The position numbers and the translations under genes are program-made. The notes below the pieces were generated by a model that ran no database searches, was not told where the DNA came from, and was given only the letters and a program-made list of their open reading frames with translations. From Corallococcus coralloides DSM 2259 (GTDB taxonomy: Bacteria > Myxococcota > Myxococcia > Myxococcales > Myxococcaceae), in NCBI RefSeq assembly GCF_000255295.1, contig NC_017030.1, positions 7,166,328 through 7,230,327 of the forward strand: a stretch of DNA of 64,000 bases. The letters run 5' to 3'. Positions 17,301 through 27,800 of the stretch are shown in pieces. Numbering within the stretch: position 1 is the first letter of the stretch; each line of letters starts with the position of its first letter.

Positions 17301-18217
17301 GGCGAGATGGCGGTGGGATGGTTGTGCGTCTCCACCTTCATCATGATGTGGGCCGGCTCGCGCACGGTGCCCCACTCGCGCCCTTCGCCCTGCGGGAAGA
17401 AGCGCTCCACCTCAAAGCCCTCGATGACGGCCGCGTTGTCCTTGTACGCGGACAGCACGCCGTCCGGGCTCTGGGCGTAGGTGTTCTTGATGGCCTGGAA
17501 CAGCGAGCGCTCGCGCGGCTGGCCATCCACCGTCCATGACGCGTTGAAGATTTTATGGCGGCAGTGCTCGCTGTTCGCCTGCGCGAACATCATCAACTCC
17601 ACGTCGGTGGGGTTGCGCTTCAGCTCCGTGAAGCGCGCCACCAGGTAGTCGATTTCATCCTCCGCCAGCGCCAGGCCCAGCTCACCGTTGGCCCTCGCCA
17701 GCGCCGCGCGGCCTCCGCCCAGCACGTCCACGCGCGTGAGCGGCCGGGGCGAGTCCGTGCGGAACAGCACCTCCGCGTCCTCCAGCCGGGGCAGCACCGC
17801 CTGCGTCATCCGGTCGTGCAGCACCGCCTGCACGCCCTCCGCCTCGTTCGCGTCCAGTTCCCGGCCGCCGGGGCCGGTGAGGAAGAACGCGATGCCGCGC
17901 TCCATGCGGCGCACCTGGGGGAGGCCACAGTGGTGCGCGATGTCCGTCGCCTTGGAGGCCCAGGGCGACACCGTGCCCGGACGCGGCACCACCAGCAGCA
18001 GCGTGCCCGTGCGCTCGCGCTTCGCCGTGTGGGGGCCGTACTCCAGCAGGCGCCCCAGCCGCTCCGACTCGTCCTGCGTCAGCGGCGCGGACGCGTCCAC
18101 GAAGTGCACGAACTCCGAGTAGAGGGTGGCCACCGTAGGCACCCGCTCCCGGCAACGGGCGAGCAGCTTGGCGAGCCTGAATTCGGAGAGGGCCGGAGCC
18201 CCGCGCAGCGTGAGCAT
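14321..18217 (-). CDS. purL: Phosphoribosylformylglycinamidine synthase
   Basis: Encodes 1298 residues, the full length of the large single-chain enzyme. It converts FGAR to FGAM with glutamine and ATP in de novo purine synthesis. The synthetase part covers about 1-1030 ([60 protein letters not shown]). The C-terminal glutaminase (about 1040-1298) has the nucleophile Cys in GACNGCQMF and the His/Glu pair in PHPERVHR. The ATG at 18217 has AAGGA upstream. The 3' end lies 18 bases from the converging chitinase gene. No other purine gene is adjacent. Confidence 0.96.
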   Translation of the reverse strand: MLTLRGAPALSEFRLAKLLARCRERVPTVATLYSEFVHFVDASAPLTQDESERLGRLLEYGPHTAKRERTGTLLLVVPRPGTVSPWASKATDIAHHCGLPQVRRMERGIAFFLTGPGGRELDANEAEGVQAVLHDRMTQAVLPRLEDAEVLFRTDSPRPLTRVDVLGGGRAALARANGELGLALAEDEIDYLVARFTELKRNPTDVELMMFAQANSEHCRHKIFNASWTVDGQPRERSLFQAIKNTYAQSPDGVLSAYKDNAAVIEGFEVERFFPQGEGREWGTVREPAHIMMKVETHNHPTAISPYPGAATGAGGEIRDEGATGRGAKPKAGLTGFSVSHLRLPDFARPWEAPYGKPDRIVSALDIMVDGPLGGAAFNNEFGRPNLTGYFRSFEQHVPTPEGVEVRGYHKPIMLAGGLGNIRAGHVKKAPLRAGDKLIVLGGPAMLIGLGGGAASSMAQGASAADLDFASVQRDNAEMERRCQEVIDQCWMQGDHNPVRSIHDVGAGGLSNALPELAHDNDLGGRLELREVPNDEPGMSPVEIWCNEAQERYVLGVAPEDLSRFAALCERERAPFAVLGEATAEQVLTLTDRELGDTPIALPMDVLFGKAPRMHREFASRPLKHAPLSLPSDLKAAAHAVLSHPTVADKSFLITIGDRSVGGHTARDQMVGPWQVPVADCAVTLSSLMSDTGEAMALGERTPVALVDAAASARMAVGEALTNLAAARIGKLSDVKLSANWMAAAGSPGEDANLYAAVHAVGMELCPALGIAIPVGKDSMSMRTQWQEDGQKKAVTAPLSLIITAFAPVLDARVTLTPQPVDVAGDTRLLLLDVAKGRQRLGASVLAQVHQQVGPECPDVDDPAALKGFFAAVQELQAAGVLLAYHDRSDGGLWATLAEMAFAGHCGLDVDLANLGGDAVAALFNEELGAVVQVRASDVARVRDAFTRHGLGSHVHELGRPTSQQVVRVRHGGRELLAEETVALKRTWSRVSYEIQKLRDNPTCAEEEYAAKCDASDPGLSPKLTFDPKVDVAAPYIAKGARPRVAVLREQGVNSQQEMAAAFTRAGFTAVDVHMSDLLSGRVSLKDFHGVMACGGFSYGDVLGAGGGWAKSILFNPRTRDAFSEFFARPDSFGLGACNGCQMFAQLRELIPGADGWPRFVRNASEQFEARLGTVEIAPSPSLFYKGMEGSRMLIVVSHGEGRAEFANADAAARFNAAGLVTTRWVDNRGQVAAKYPANPNGSPHGIAGVTTKDGRFTITMPHPERVHRTVQHSWHPAEWGEDGPWMRMFRNARVTLG

Positions 18218-18474
18218 GAAGGTCCTTGCGAACGGGTGACGGGAGGTAACAGCGGGGCCGTCCTTATCACCGCGCCTCGCGTCACAACGTCCGGAGTTCG
18301 TGCCAGGACGCCCGCACAGCCCCCAGGTGGGTGAACCACCGCCGACGTGGGCGCTCCTCCGTCCTCGGCCTCCTTTCCAACACTCCCAGTCATTCCTGAA
18401 TTCACCTTACAGTCAGGGCTCCATGCTTTGCTCGCCAGGCTTCACAGACTCGTTCGTCACACTGGGGGCATGTC

Positions 18475-20364
18475 ATGACGCGAAAGAACCGCTGGCTCCT
18501 CGCCGGCCTGACGTTCACGCTGTCCGCATGTAGTGCGGGAGGACCTGACGCCGAGGCCCCTTCCGCTCCTTCCGAAGCCCGCCTGGGAGACCTGAAATCG
18601 GCGCTGGGAGCATTGCCCGGCGCGGAGGTGCGGGGAGTGCACGCGGACGGCGTGCCCCAGTTCATCCTGGGCGCGCTGGGTACGGCGGGACGGCCCGTCT
18701 CCGGTGCCAGCGCCTGGCAGGCGCACGCGCTCCTGGAGCCCACCCTGCTGCGCGTGCTGCCCGCCTTCCGGCTGACGGCGAAGGACGTGGTGCCCAAGCG
18801 CATCCACACGGACCCGTTGGGCAATACGCACCTGCGCTACACGCAGACCAAGGGCGGGCTCCCGGTGGTGAACGAGGAGCTCATCCTCCACCTGGACGCG
18901 CGGGGGCAGGTGTACGCGGTGAACGGCACCGCGCGTGACGGCGAGCCCCTGCCGGCCCCCGCCCGCATCGCTCCAGAGGCCGCGAGCGAGGCGGCGCTGG
19001 CGGGGTCCCCGGCGGGCAGCAGCGCGGGAGCGCCTCGCGAGGTCTTCGTCCGGCCGACGCCCGAGGCCTCCCTGGTCCGCGCCTTCGAGGTGGTGGTGTC
19101 CGGACAGGACGCGGACGGCATGCCCCTGCGCGACCGCGTCTACGTGAGCGCGGCGGACGGCACGGAGGTGCTGCGCGCGCCGGAAGTCCACGCCGCGCGC
19201 AACCGCCAGGTGTGCTCGGTGGGCGGCCCCAACAACGGCACGTGCCGGATTGAAGGCCAGGTGGCCACCGGCGACACGGCCATCGACAAGACGTACGACA
19301 ACATGGGCCTCTTCTACGACTGCTTCCAGGCGAACTTCAGCTGGGACTCGTACAACGGCACGGGCGGCCCGTTGCGGGCGCAGGTGCACTACGGCACCCA
19401 CTACGCGAACGCGTACTTCGACGGCGCGAAGCTGATCTGCGGTGACGGCAGCCTGCCCGAGCTGGGGCAGCCGTGCGAGGACCCGGACATCGTCGTGCAC
19501 GAGTTCATGCACGGCGTCACCGCGACCACGTCCGACCTCATCTACACCGGCGAGTCCGGCGCGCTCACCGAGTCGCTGTCGGACATCTACGCCGCCACCT
19601 GCGGCAGCTGGGCCTCGGGCACCTGGAGCACCGCGACGTCCGTGTGGCACATCGCGGAGACGGCGTGGACCCCCGGCACGTCCGGGGATGCCCTGCGCTA
19701 CATGAACGACCCGGCGGCGGATGGCTACTCCGTGGACTACGCCCCGGACCTGAACAGCGGCACGGAGGTGCACTCCGGTGCAGGCGTGGCCAACCTGGCG
19801 TTCAAGCTGATGGCCACCGGCGGCGTGCACCCGCGAGGCAAGACGCTGGTGAACGTGCCGGCCATCGGCGTGGAGGCCGCGGCCCGGATCTTCTGGTACG
19901 CCAACATGAACCTCTTCACCCCCAACACCAACCTCATCTCCGCCAAGACGGCGACGCGGGTGGCTGCGCAGAGCCTGGGCTACAGCACCGCCGTCCAGGA
20001 CGCGGTGGAAGCGGCGTGGAACGCCGTGGGCGTGGGCATCACGCGGACGCCTGCCTGCGTTCCGCTGCCCAACAACACCACGGTGTCGCTCATCACCGGC
20101 AACGCCTCGTCGCTGAAGTACTACTGCTTCGACGTGCCCGCGAACACGCCCGCCACGGTGTCCATCTCCAGTGGCACGGGGGACGTGGACCTCTACACGC
20201 GCTTCGAGTTCGCGCCCACGACACAGCAGTACGACTGCCGCCCCTACCTGACGGGCAACAACGAGACGTGCAACCTGGTGGCTCGGTCCACCGCCGGCCG
20301 CCAGTGGATCATGCTCCGGGGCTACACCGCCTACAGCGGCGTGAGCCTCTCCGTGGCCTGGTGA
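18475..20364 (+). CDS. Secreted M4 (thermolysin-family) metalloprotease, lipoprotein-type signal
   Basis: Encodes 629 residues. The signal ends in LSACS, a plausible lipobox. An FTP/PepSY-like propeptide (about 45-230) precedes the catalytic domain. The zinc motif is HEFMH at 342-346 and the third ligand is E366 in GALTESLSDI. The His-to-Glu spacing equals that of thermolysin. A C-terminal PPC-type beta domain (about 525-629; CFDVPANTPATVSISSGTGD) is common in secreted myxobacterial proteases. It should digest protein outside the cell. It is divergent from purL across 257 bases in which I see no further gene. Confidence 0.92.
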   Translation: MTRKNRWLLAGLTFTLSACSAGGPDAEAPSAPSEARLGDLKSALGALPGAEVRGVHADGVPQFILGALGTAGRPVSGASAWQAHALLEPTLLRVLPAFRLTAKDVVPKRIHTDPLGNTHLRYTQTKGGLPVVNEELILHLDARGQVYAVNGTARDGEPLPAPARIAPEAASEAALAGSPAGSSAGAPREVFVRPTPEASLVRAFEVVVSGQDADGMPLRDRVYVSAADGTEVLRAPEVHAARNRQVCSVGGPNNGTCRIEGQVATGDTAIDKTYDNMGLFYDCFQANFSWDSYNGTGGPLRAQVHYGTHYANAYFDGAKLICGDGSLPELGQPCEDPDIVVHEFMHGVTATTSDLIYTGESGALTESLSDIYAATCGSWASGTWSTATSVWHIAETAWTPGTSGDALRYMNDPAADGYSVDYAPDLNSGTEVHSGAGVANLAFKLMATGGVHPRGKTLVNVPAIGVEAAARIFWYANMNLFTPNTNLISAKTATRVAAQSLGYSTAVQDAVEAAWNAVGVGITRTPACVPLPNNTTVSLITGNASSLKYYCFDVPANTPATVSISSGTGDVDLYTRFEFAPTTQQYDCRPYLTGNNETCNLVARSTAGRQWIMLRGYTAYSGVSLSVAW

Positions 20365-20371
20365 CACACCG

Positions 20372-20413
20372 GGCGCCGCCCCTCACTGCGGGTACGCGGT
20401 GAGGGTGGGCGCC
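20372..20413 (+). terminator. Terminator-like hairpin after the M4 protease
   Basis: GGCGCC (20372-20377) pairs with GGCGCC (20408-20413), and CCTCAC (20381-20386) with GTGAGG (20399-20404), with a small internal loop between the two stems. It begins 8 bases after the stop codon and has no T-run. Confidence 0.5.
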
Positions 20414-20493
20414 AGGGGGCTGGCCTCCTCCCGGGCCCTGGGCGAAGAATGCGCGCCCGGGGCCTGTTCAGGTCCCGGCAAGGACGGAGGGCC

Positions 20494-21051
20494 ATGAGGG
20501 ACGAGCGCGTCATCTTCAGCAGCAGCGTGGACAGCCTGTACCGCAAGGTGCTGGCCCCCTCCCTGACGCCCGAGCTGGTGGACCGGCTGCGCGCGCGGGG
20601 GATGAACCTGCACGCCCCGCTGCTCGCCGCGTACCCCCTGGCCGTCTGGGTGGACTGTCTGGCGGACACGGCCCGCACGCTCCACCCCGACCAGCCGGTG
20701 GAGCAGGGCCGGCGCCTGATGGGACGGCGGATGGTGGAGGGCTACGCGCAGACGCTGGTGGGCGGCGCCGTCCTCACGCTGGCGCGCGTGGTGGGGCCCA
20801 TGCGCTCGCTCGAGCGGATGCAGCACAACTTCCGCAGCGGCAACAACTACACGGAGACGCGGCTCACCGTGCTGGGCCCCGCCCAGGCGGACCTCTGGTT
20901 CAACGAACCGGAGGCCCTGGAGGGCTTCGTGGACGGCGTGCTGGAAGAAGGGATGTTGCGCGTGGGAGTCCAGGGCTTCACCCTGCACCGCACCCGCCAC
21001 TCGCCCGATTCCGCCACCTATCACCTGCAGTGGGCCGACCGGTCCGCCTGA
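20494..21051 (+). CDS. DUF2378 (TIGR02265) family protein
   Basis: Encodes 185 residues. The pattern VIFSSSVDSLYRKVL, LGRRMVEGYAQT-like (here MGRRMVEGYAQTLVG) and RSGNNYTETRLTVLGP matches the DUF2378 family, which is expanded in Myxococcus and has no assigned biochemical role. The ATG at 20494 is preceded by GGAGGG. It lies 13 bases upstream of the Cys-rich protein gene and is probably co-transcribed with it. Confidence 0.8.
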   Translation: MRDERVIFSSSVDSLYRKVLAPSLTPELVDRLRARGMNLHAPLLAAYPLAVWVDCLADTARTLHPDQPVEQGRRLMGRRMVEGYAQTLVGGAVLTLARVVGPMRSLERMQHNFRSGNNYTETRLTVLGPAQADLWFNEPEALEGFVDGVLEEGMLRVGVQGFTLHRTRHSPDSATYHLQWADRSA

Positions 21052-21064
21052 CCCCCAAGCCTTC

Positions 21065-22159
21065 ATGTCCTCCATCCTCTCGACGCTGCCCGCCCTCTAC
21101 CAGGACCTCCTGCCGGATTTCTTCCGCAAGGACGCTCCGACGGAGACGAAGGCCACCTGCTCCAACTGCGCCATGAGCCGCGCCTCCGCGCAGGCCACGG
21201 TGGAGTCCGTGGACGGGGCGGAGCACCTGTTCCGGCCGGACACCAAGTGCTGCACGTACCAGCCGCGGCTGCCCAACTACCTCGTGGGCGCGCTCTTGTC
21301 GGATGACTCGCCGCAGATGGCGGAGGGGCGCCGGCGCATCGAGGCCAAAATCGACAGCCGCATCGGCGTGAGCCCGCAGTGGGTGAAGCCGCCCGCGAAG
21401 TTCAACCACCTGTACAAGAACGCGCACCAGTTCTTCGGCCGCGCGTCGTCGCTGCGCTGCCCGTACTACGCGCTGGAGTCCGGCGGCTGCACCATCTGGG
21501 CGTACCGCGAGTCCGTCTGCTCCACGTTCTTCTGCAAGTACGTGGCGGGCCGCGACGGTCAGCGCTTCTGGATGTCGCTCAAGACGTACCTGACGCTGGC
21601 GGAGTTCCAGCTGTCGCGCCACGCGCTGCTCCAGCTGATGCCGGAGTTCCTCCTGGACGGCCGCGACAAGGCGGAGGTGGCCACCGGCCCGCTGTCCGTG
21701 GAGGACCTGGATGACGCGGCGCCCCCGGCGAAGGTGTACGCCGCGCTCTGGAAGGGCTACGCCGGGCTGGAGAAGGACTTCTACCGCGCGTGCTACGACG
21801 CCGTGCGCACCGTCACCCGGGACGGGCTGGAGCGGATGCTGGGCCTGGACGGCACCATCGAGCAGAAGGTGCTGGAGAAGCTGCACACCCAGGCCACCGC
21901 GCCCACGCTGCCGCGCGTGCTGCGCTTCAACCCGGACGCGACGGTGAAGTGGCTGCCGGACGGCAGCGTGGCGCTGGGCTCGTACAGCGAATACGACGCG
22001 GTGGCGCTGCCGGGTGAGGCCTACTCGCTGCTGGTGGAGTTCACCGGCCAGAAGCCCGTGGACGCCGTCCGCCAGCACCTGCGCGACCACAAGCAGGCGG
22101 ACCTGGATCCAGACATCCTCCTGGAGCTGCACCGGCACCGCATCCTCATCGAGCCCTGA
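21065..22159 (+). CDS. Cysteine-rich cytosolic protein of unknown function
   Basis: Encodes 364 residues without a signal peptide. The first 165 residues are Cys-rich: CSNC, CCTY, RCPYYALESGGC and SVCSTFFCKY. The set suggests a metal or Fe-S cluster, broadly like YkgJ-type zinc/iron chelatase families, although I cannot assign it. The C-terminal half is helical and ends in a compact domain (LRFNPDATVKWLPDGSVALG) that looks like a winged-helix or PqqD-like fold. Its start follows the DUF2378 gene by 13 bases. Confidence 0.6.
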   Translation: MSSILSTLPALYQDLLPDFFRKDAPTETKATCSNCAMSRASAQATVESVDGAEHLFRPDTKCCTYQPRLPNYLVGALLSDDSPQMAEGRRRIEAKIDSRIGVSPQWVKPPAKFNHLYKNAHQFFGRASSLRCPYYALESGGCTIWAYRESVCSTFFCKYVAGRDGQRFWMSLKTYLTLAEFQLSRHALLQLMPEFLLDGRDKAEVATGPLSVEDLDDAAPPAKVYAALWKGYAGLEKDFYRACYDAVRTVTRDGLERMLGLDGTIEQKVLEKLHTQATAPTLPRVLRFNPDATVKWLPDGSVALGSYSEYDAVALPGEAYSLLVEFTGQKPVDAVRQHLRDHKQADLDPDILLELHRHRILIEP

Positions 22160-22187
22160 GCGGGCCTGAGCTTCAGGGCTGGCCCGC
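22160..22187. terminator. Shared bidirectional terminator-like hairpin
   Basis: GCGGGCC (22160-22166) pairs with GGCCCGC (22181-22187) around an alternative inner stem CCTGA-GCT-TCAGG (22165-22177). It starts at the stop of the Cys-rich protein gene and includes the stop codon of the converging gene. Confidence 0.45.
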
Positions 22188-23150
22188 GAAGGCGCCCACG
22201 TCGCGCAGCCAGCGGGCGATCTTCTGGGTGCGCTCCCACGCGGGCTCGGCGGCGACCAGGTGCTCCGCCAGCCACGCGCTGAAGGCCGGGTCGCCCGCGC
22301 GCAGCCACGCGGCGGACTCGGCCAGCTCATGGGCGGCGGCCTCCCACGCGCGGCGCACGGCGCTGGCCACGGCCATCAGCTCCGCGATGCAGCGGGTGAA
22401 CACCTCCATGCCCACGGTGACTTCGTTGGCGCTGTCGCCGCAGGACAGGGCCAGCGCGCGCAGGTGGCCCAGGTCCTTGAGCAGCCCCTGCTCCAGGGCC
22501 GCGGCGGTCCCCAGCCGGGCCTGGGCGGCGCGCTGGAGCAGCTCCACGTCCTCGCAGAGCTGGCGCCAGGCCGTGTCGTCCCCGGCGGGGAAGCCGCCCC
22601 GGCGGCGCAGGCGCACGCCTACGGCCTGCCACAGGTTGCAGAAGACGAGCACCTCCTCGACGCTGCGGCGCACGTGCGGCGGGATGTGGTCCAGGAAGTC
22701 CACCACGGACGCGCGAGCCTCACGGATGAACGCGTCACCCCGGGGCGTGGCCTCTACCACGCCGCGTGCGAGCTGGAGCACACGCCAAGCCCACTGCAGG
22801 GCACGCTCGGAGGTGGTGAAGAGCACCTCCACGCCGGTGCCCAGGGCACCCGCGGCGTAGCTGGTGTCGGCGGTCGTCGGAGAGGGAACGGACGCAGGTC
22901 CACCGTCTTCAGCGCGCACGTCGGACGGGCGGGAAGCCGGTATCCCCGCGTCCTCGCTGTCGGTGACGGTCCAGGACCCGTGTGGCCCCGGCACCGTGTG
23001 CTCACGCCCCATGTGCGTCTTCGCCCTCACTCGCCGGTGGAAGTCCCCTCCTTCCGAATATCGCACGCCCCAGGAATGCCTCCAGACCTGGATGCGGGGA
23101 CGTGCGCTGCACCGCAGGGTGGCCAACCCTTCACCGTCGGTCAGGGTCAT
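22173..23150 (-). CDS. Hypothetical protein, helical C-terminus
   Basis: Encodes about 325 residues from the ATG at 23150. The first 70 residues look beta-rich and basic (RIQVWRHSWGVRYSEGGDFH). A Ser/Pro-rich linker follows (about 70-105), then a long, mostly helical domain (about 110-325) with no membrane span. I do not recognise the family. The frame is open to 23465, but the extra N-terminal sequence is low-quality and crosses the terminator of the next gene. No clear ribosome-binding site is seen at 23150, so the start is uncertain. Confidence 0.5.
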   Translation of the reverse strand: MTLTDGEGLATLRCSARPRIQVWRHSWGVRYSEGGDFHRRVRAKTHMGREHTVPGPHGSWTVTDSEDAGIPASRPSDVRAEDGGPASVPSPTTADTSYAAGALGTGVEVLFTTSERALQWAWRVLQLARGVVEATPRGDAFIREARASVVDFLDHIPPHVRRSVEEVLVFCNLWQAVGVRLRRRGGFPAGDDTAWRQLCEDVELLQRAAQARLGTAAALEQGLLKDLGHLRALALSCGDSANEVTVGMEVFTRCIAELMAVASAVRRAWEAAAHELAESAAWLRAGDPAFSAWLAEHLVAAEPAWERTQKIARWLRDVGAFAGQP

Positions 23151-23478
23151 GCTCGGACAACCTGTTCGATGAATTTCCTCACCTTCGGCGTGAGGTATTT
23201 GGAACCGGCCTGCCTTGTTTGCCCTGTCGAGCACGAAGTCGGGCAACGGGCATGCCCCCATCCCGCACAGGCGGCTTGCAGGAGAGCCTCGCCGCGGGTG
23301 AGTGAAACGACCCTCGTTGTCCGTTGAAACAGAGACGCTGGCGCGCTCCCATGGGTTCTCGCTGGAGTTTGGCGCGCCGGAAGACGGCACGGGTGTGGAG
23401 CTTGCCTCCGTGCACGGCCTCGCGAATTTCTGGCAATGGCGAGGTGCCCCACCAGGGTGGGGCACCTCCCAACCTTAC
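23151..23478. other. Intergenic spacer between two minus-strand genes
   Basis: This 328-base spacer should hold the promoter of the hypothetical gene at 22173-23150. I see no convincing promoter boxes. A half-copy of the local palindrome (AACCTGTTCGA at 23159) and the terminator at 23441-23468 are its only recognisable elements. Confidence 0.4.
23441..23468 (-). terminator. Terminator hairpin after the DUF2383 gene
   Basis: A perfect 13-base inverted repeat, GAGGTGCCCCACC (23441-23453) with GGTGGGGCACCTC (23456-23468), with only AG between the arms. It lies 11 bases past the stop codon at 23479. Confidence 0.7.
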
Positions 23479-23916
23479 TCAGTGCAGGTTCGGATTGTGC
23501 TTCAGCCGGCTGAGTCGATCATGCGTCTGCTTCTGGGCCGGAAGCAGCTGCTGCCGCGCGAAGCTGCGCGCCTCGCCATGGAGCTTGCTCACATCGCGGT
23601 TGTAGTCCGCCAGACCGTGGTCCTCGCCCTGCTCCAGGGCATCGATGGCGGCCTTCTCCCCCAGCAGGTCCGCTCCGCCTTGGACCACCTTGGCGAAGAC
23701 GCCCCAGATGCCGGAGCTCTCCGACGGGCTGCCGCCCAGCTTCTCGATGCGCTCCTTGAGCGCCTCGACGCGGGCCTCGTGGTCATGGAGGCAGGCGTCC
23801 ACCTCCGTCCGGGCGATGTCGCTCTTCAAGTGCTTGCTCGCCTGCCGGTAGGTCTCCACGGCGGAGAGCTCACCGCGCAGGAAGGAGTTCAGCGTCTCGA
23901 TGTCGGTATTGGCCAT
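23479..23916 (-). CDS. DUF2383 / PA2169-type four-helix protein
   Basis: Encodes 145 residues, almost all helix. The N-terminal LNSFLRGELSAVETYRQA carries the Glu and Tyr of ferritin-like families, and DHEARVEALKERIEKLGGSP follows in the second helix. The fold is ferritin-like; no enzyme activity is established, and members are often stress-linked. The ATG at 23916 has AAGGAG 13 bases upstream; the longer frame to 23961 is rejected. It is divergent from xdhC across 154 bases. Confidence 0.8.
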   Translation of the reverse strand: MANTDIETLNSFLRGELSAVETYRQASKHLKSDIARTEVDACLHDHEARVEALKERIEKLGGSPSESSGIWGVFAKVVQGGADLLGEKAAIDALEQGEDHGLADYNRDVSKLHGEARSFARQQLLPAQKQTHDRLSRLKHNPNLH

Positions 23917-24070
23917 GACGTCATCTCCTTGGTTCCGGTGAACGGGAATCGACTCGCGCAAAGGTGGTGTGCCTCACCGGCCCGGCAACGAGCGCTGGCC
24001 TCCTCGTCCCCGCGGCAGGCATCCGGAGGGGCGCCGCCCGGACGGCGGCCGTGGCAGACTCACCCGCGGC

Positions 24071-24889
24071 ATGTGGAACTGGGTTCATCAGCTGGCGCAG
24101 TGGGCACGCGAGGACACGCCGTTCGCCGTCGTGACGGTGACGGAGTGCAAGGGCAGCACGCCCGCGCCCCCCGGCGCGAAGCTGCTGGTGCGCGCGGACG
24201 GCACCTTCCACGGCACCATTGGCGGCGGCCACCTGGAGCAGCTCGTGCTTCAGGACGCCCGCGCGAGTCTGGCCAGGGGCGAGGCGCGCACGTTCCGCTA
24301 TCCGCTGGGCGCGAAGCTGGGCCAGTGCTGTGGAGGAGTCGTGGACGTCTTCGTCGAGCCCGTCAACCACGGGCCCCAGCTGTACCTCTTCGGCGCCGGC
24401 CACGTGGGACAGGCGCTGTGCCGCATCCTGGAGGGCACCCCCTTTCGCGTGCACCTGGTGGACGAGCGCGCCGAGTGGGTCCAGTCCCCGCGGGTGCCCT
24501 CGGGCGTGGTGCGTCACGAGGAGGCCTGGGACGACTTCGCGGCGCGCGCGGCCTGGGACGAGCAGCGCACCTACGTGGCGGTGATGACGCACCGCCACGA
24601 CGTGGATCAGGACATCATCGCCTTCGCCATCCAGAAGCCGGCCCGCTACATCGGGCTCATCGGCAGTGACACGAAGTGGGCCCGCTTCCGGCAGCGGCTG
24701 GAGGCGAAGGGGATGCCCGCCCGGCAGGTGGGCCGCGTCCAGTGCCCCATGGGGCTGCCTACCGGGGGAAAGTCACCGCAAGAGGTGGCCGTGAGCATCG
24801 CGGCCGGGCTGCTCCAGCTGCATCACGGACTGGCCCAGGAAGCAGGCGCTCAGCCAGCGCCCGCGCCCCTGCTATCCTCGGGGGAATGA
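24071..24889 (+). CDS. xdhC: XdhC-family molybdenum cofactor insertion factor
   Basis: Encodes 272 residues. The N-terminal XdhC/CoxI domain shows VTECKGSTPAPPGAKLLV and GTIGGGHLE. A GQCCGG motif (about residue 82) carries Cys residues implicated in Moco handling in this family. The C-terminal Rossmann domain begins at LYLFGAGHVGQAL. XdhC binds and delivers sulfurated Moco to xanthine dehydrogenase. Its stop codon overlaps the xanthine dehydrogenase start (ATGA at 24886-24889), so the two are translationally coupled. Confidence 0.92.
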   Translation: MWNWVHQLAQWAREDTPFAVVTVTECKGSTPAPPGAKLLVRADGTFHGTIGGGHLEQLVLQDARASLARGEARTFRYPLGAKLGQCCGGVVDVFVEPVNHGPQLYLFGAGHVGQALCRILEGTPFRVHLVDERAEWVQSPRVPSGVVRHEEAWDDFAARAAWDEQRTYVAVMTHRHDVDQDIIAFAIQKPARYIGLIGSDTKWARFRQRLEAKGMPARQVGRVQCPMGLPTGGKSPQEVAVSIAAGLLQLHHGLAQEAGAQPAPAPLLSSGE

Positions 24890-27800
24890 GCACCCCCTTC
24901 GAGTTCCGGCTCAACGGACAGACCGTCCAGCTTGACGACGCGTCGCCCAACACCACCCTGCTGGATTACCTGCGTGCGCGAGGACTGACGGGCACGAAGC
25001 AGGGCTGTGCCGAGGGCGACTGCGGCGCCTGCACCGTGGCCATGGTGGACCGGGACGTGAGCGGCCAGAAGACGCTGCGCGCGTTCAACAGCTGCATCGC
25101 GCTGTTGCCCATGGTGGCCGGGCGCGAGCTCGTCACCGTGGAGGGCGTGGGCAGCCGCGCCGCGCCCCACCCCGTGCAGCAGGCGATGGTGAAGCACTAC
25201 GGCTCGCAGTGCGGCTTCTGCACGCCGGGCTTCGTCGTCTCCATGGTGGAGGCCTACTGTCGCAAGGACGCGGGCTCGCCGGAGGCCATCGCGGATCAGC
25301 TCTGCGGCAACATCTGCCGCTGTACCGGCTACCGCCCCATCCGCGACGCGATGGTGGACGCGCTCGCCACCCGCGACGCGAAGGGCGCGGGCCCGGGGCT
25401 CCCCTGTGTCTCGTTGGAGGGTGCGCCCTCCCCCATCCCGCCCCTGCGCTACGAGGCGCGTGACGGCCTGTTCCTGCGCCCCACCACGTGGGAGGACCTG
25501 CTCGCGCTGCGCGCCCTGCACCCGGAGGCGATGCTCGTGGCCGGCGCCACCGAGCTGGGCGTGGACATCACCAAGAAGTCCCGCCGCTACCCGTTCCTCA
25601 TCTCGACGGAAGGCGTGGAGGCCCTGCGCGCCATCCGCCGCGAGGAGGACGGCTGGTACGTGGGCGGCGCCGCGTCGCTGGTGGACGTGGAGGACGCGCT
25701 GGGCCACGAGGTGCCGGAGCTGGCGAAGATGCTCAACGTCTTCGCCTCGCGGCAGATCCGCCACCGCGCCACGCTCGCGGGCAACCTGGTGACGGCCTCG
25801 CCGATTGGCGACACGGCGCCGGTGCTGCTCGCGCTGGACGCCCGGCTGGTGCTTGCGTCCGTGCGCGGCGAGCGGACGGTGGCGCTGTCGGACTTCTTCC
25901 TCGCCTACCGCAAGACGGCGCTCCAGCCGGATGAAGTGGTCCGCTTCGTCGTCATCCCGCACGCCCCGGCGAAGGACAGCGGGCTCACGCGCCACTCGGA
26001 CAGCTTCAAGGTGTCCAAGCGCCGCGAGCTGGACATCAGCATCGTCGCGGCGGGCTTCTGCATCGAGACGGACGCGCTGGGCCTCGTGCGCACCGCGCGG
26101 CTGGGCTACGGCGGCGTCGCGGCCACTCCGGCGCGGGCGAAGCAGACGGAGGCCCTGCTCGTGGGGCACCCGTGGAACGCGGAGGCCGTGGCCCGCGTGC
26201 GAGCCACGCTGGAGCGCGAGTTCACGCCCCTCACGGACCTGCGCGGCAGCGCGGAGTACCGGCGCGGGCTGGTGGTGTCGCTCCTGGAGAAGTTCGCGTC
26301 CGGCGAGCACAGCCCCGCGCTGGACGGACGGCCCCGCTTCGCCCCGGGCGCTCCTTCCGCCACCGCGGACGCGGGCCGCGAGCTGCGCCATGAGAGCGCG
26401 CTGGGCCACGTGACGGGCAGCGCGCAGTACGTGGACGACCTCGCGCAGCGCCGGCCCATGCTGACGGTGTGGCCGGTGCTGTCGCCGCACGCGCACGCGC
26501 GCATCCTCCGCCGCGACGCCAGCGCCGCGCTGAAGGTGCCCGGCGTGGTGAAGGTGCTGCTCGCGGAGGACATCCCGGGCATGAACGACACGGGCCCCAT
26601 CCGCCACGACGAGCCGCTGCTCGCGAAGGACGAGGTGCTCTTCCACGCGCAGGTGGTGGCGCTCGTCGTCGGCGAGACGCCCGAGGCCTGCCGCGAGGGC
26701 GCCCGCCAGGTGGTGGTGGACTACGAGCCCCTGCCCGCGGTGCTCACGCTGGCCGAGGCCCTGAAGCAGGAGCGCTTCCACACCGACCCGCACATCATCC
26801 GCCGGGGCGACGTGGACAGCGCGCTCGCCTCCAGCCCGAACCGGCTGGCCGGGGAGCTGACGATGGGCGGCCAGGAGCACTTCTACCTGGAGACGCACGC
26901 GGCCTTCGCGGAGGTGGGCGATGAAGGCGACGTCACGGTGACGTCCTCCACGCAGCACCCGTCGGAGGTGCAGGCCATCATCTCGCACGTGCTGCACGTG
27001 CCGCGCAGCCGCGTGGTGGTGAAGGCGCCGCGCATGGGCGGCGGCTTCGGCGGCAAGGAGACGCAAGGCAACGCGCCCGCGGCGCTGGTGGCGCTGGCGG
27101 CGGTGCACACGGGCCGGCCGGTGAAGTGGATGCTGGACCGCGACGTGGACATGGTCGTCACCGGCAAGCGCCATCCGTTCCACGCGGCCTGGGAGGTGGG
27201 CTTCGACGCCACGGGGCGGCTGCTCGCGCTCAAGGCGGACCTCACGTCCAACGGCGGCTGGTCCCTGGACCTGTCCGAGTCCATCACCGACCGCGCCCTC
27301 TTCCACCTGGACAACGGCTACTACGTGCCGTCGGTGCGCTACACCGGCCGCGTGGCGAAGACGCACCTGGTCTCCAACACGGCCTTCCGCGGCTTCGGCG
27401 GACCGCAGGGCATGCTGGTGATGGAGGACATCCTCGCGCGCATCGCGGCGACCCTGGGCCTGGCCCCGGAGGCCGTGCGCCAGCGCAACCTCTACGACGG
27501 CGTGGGCGACACCAACACCACGCACTACGGCCAGGAGCTGGAGGACAACCGGCTGCCGAAGCTGTGGAACGACCTGATGGAGTCGTCCGACTTCGTGAAG
27601 CGCCGCGCGGAGGTGGAGGCCTTCAACGCGTCCAGCCCTCGCATCAAGCGAGGCCTCGCCATCACGCCGATGAAGTTCGGCATCTCCTTCACCGCCACCT
27701 TCCTCAACCAGGCGGGCGCGCTGGTGCACGTGTACCGCGACGGCTCCGTGCTGCTGTCGCACGGCGGCACGGAGATGGGCCAGGGGTTGCACACCAAGAT

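Noticed and set aside
23154-23170. Further copy of the CCTGTCCGAC palindrome
   Set aside because: Only one half-arm (AACCTGTTCGA) is present, with no opposing arm.
24676-24885. 70-residue N-terminal extension of xanthine dehydrogenase
   Set aside because: It lies out of frame within xdhC, and the ferredoxin domain begins right at the ATG at 24886.
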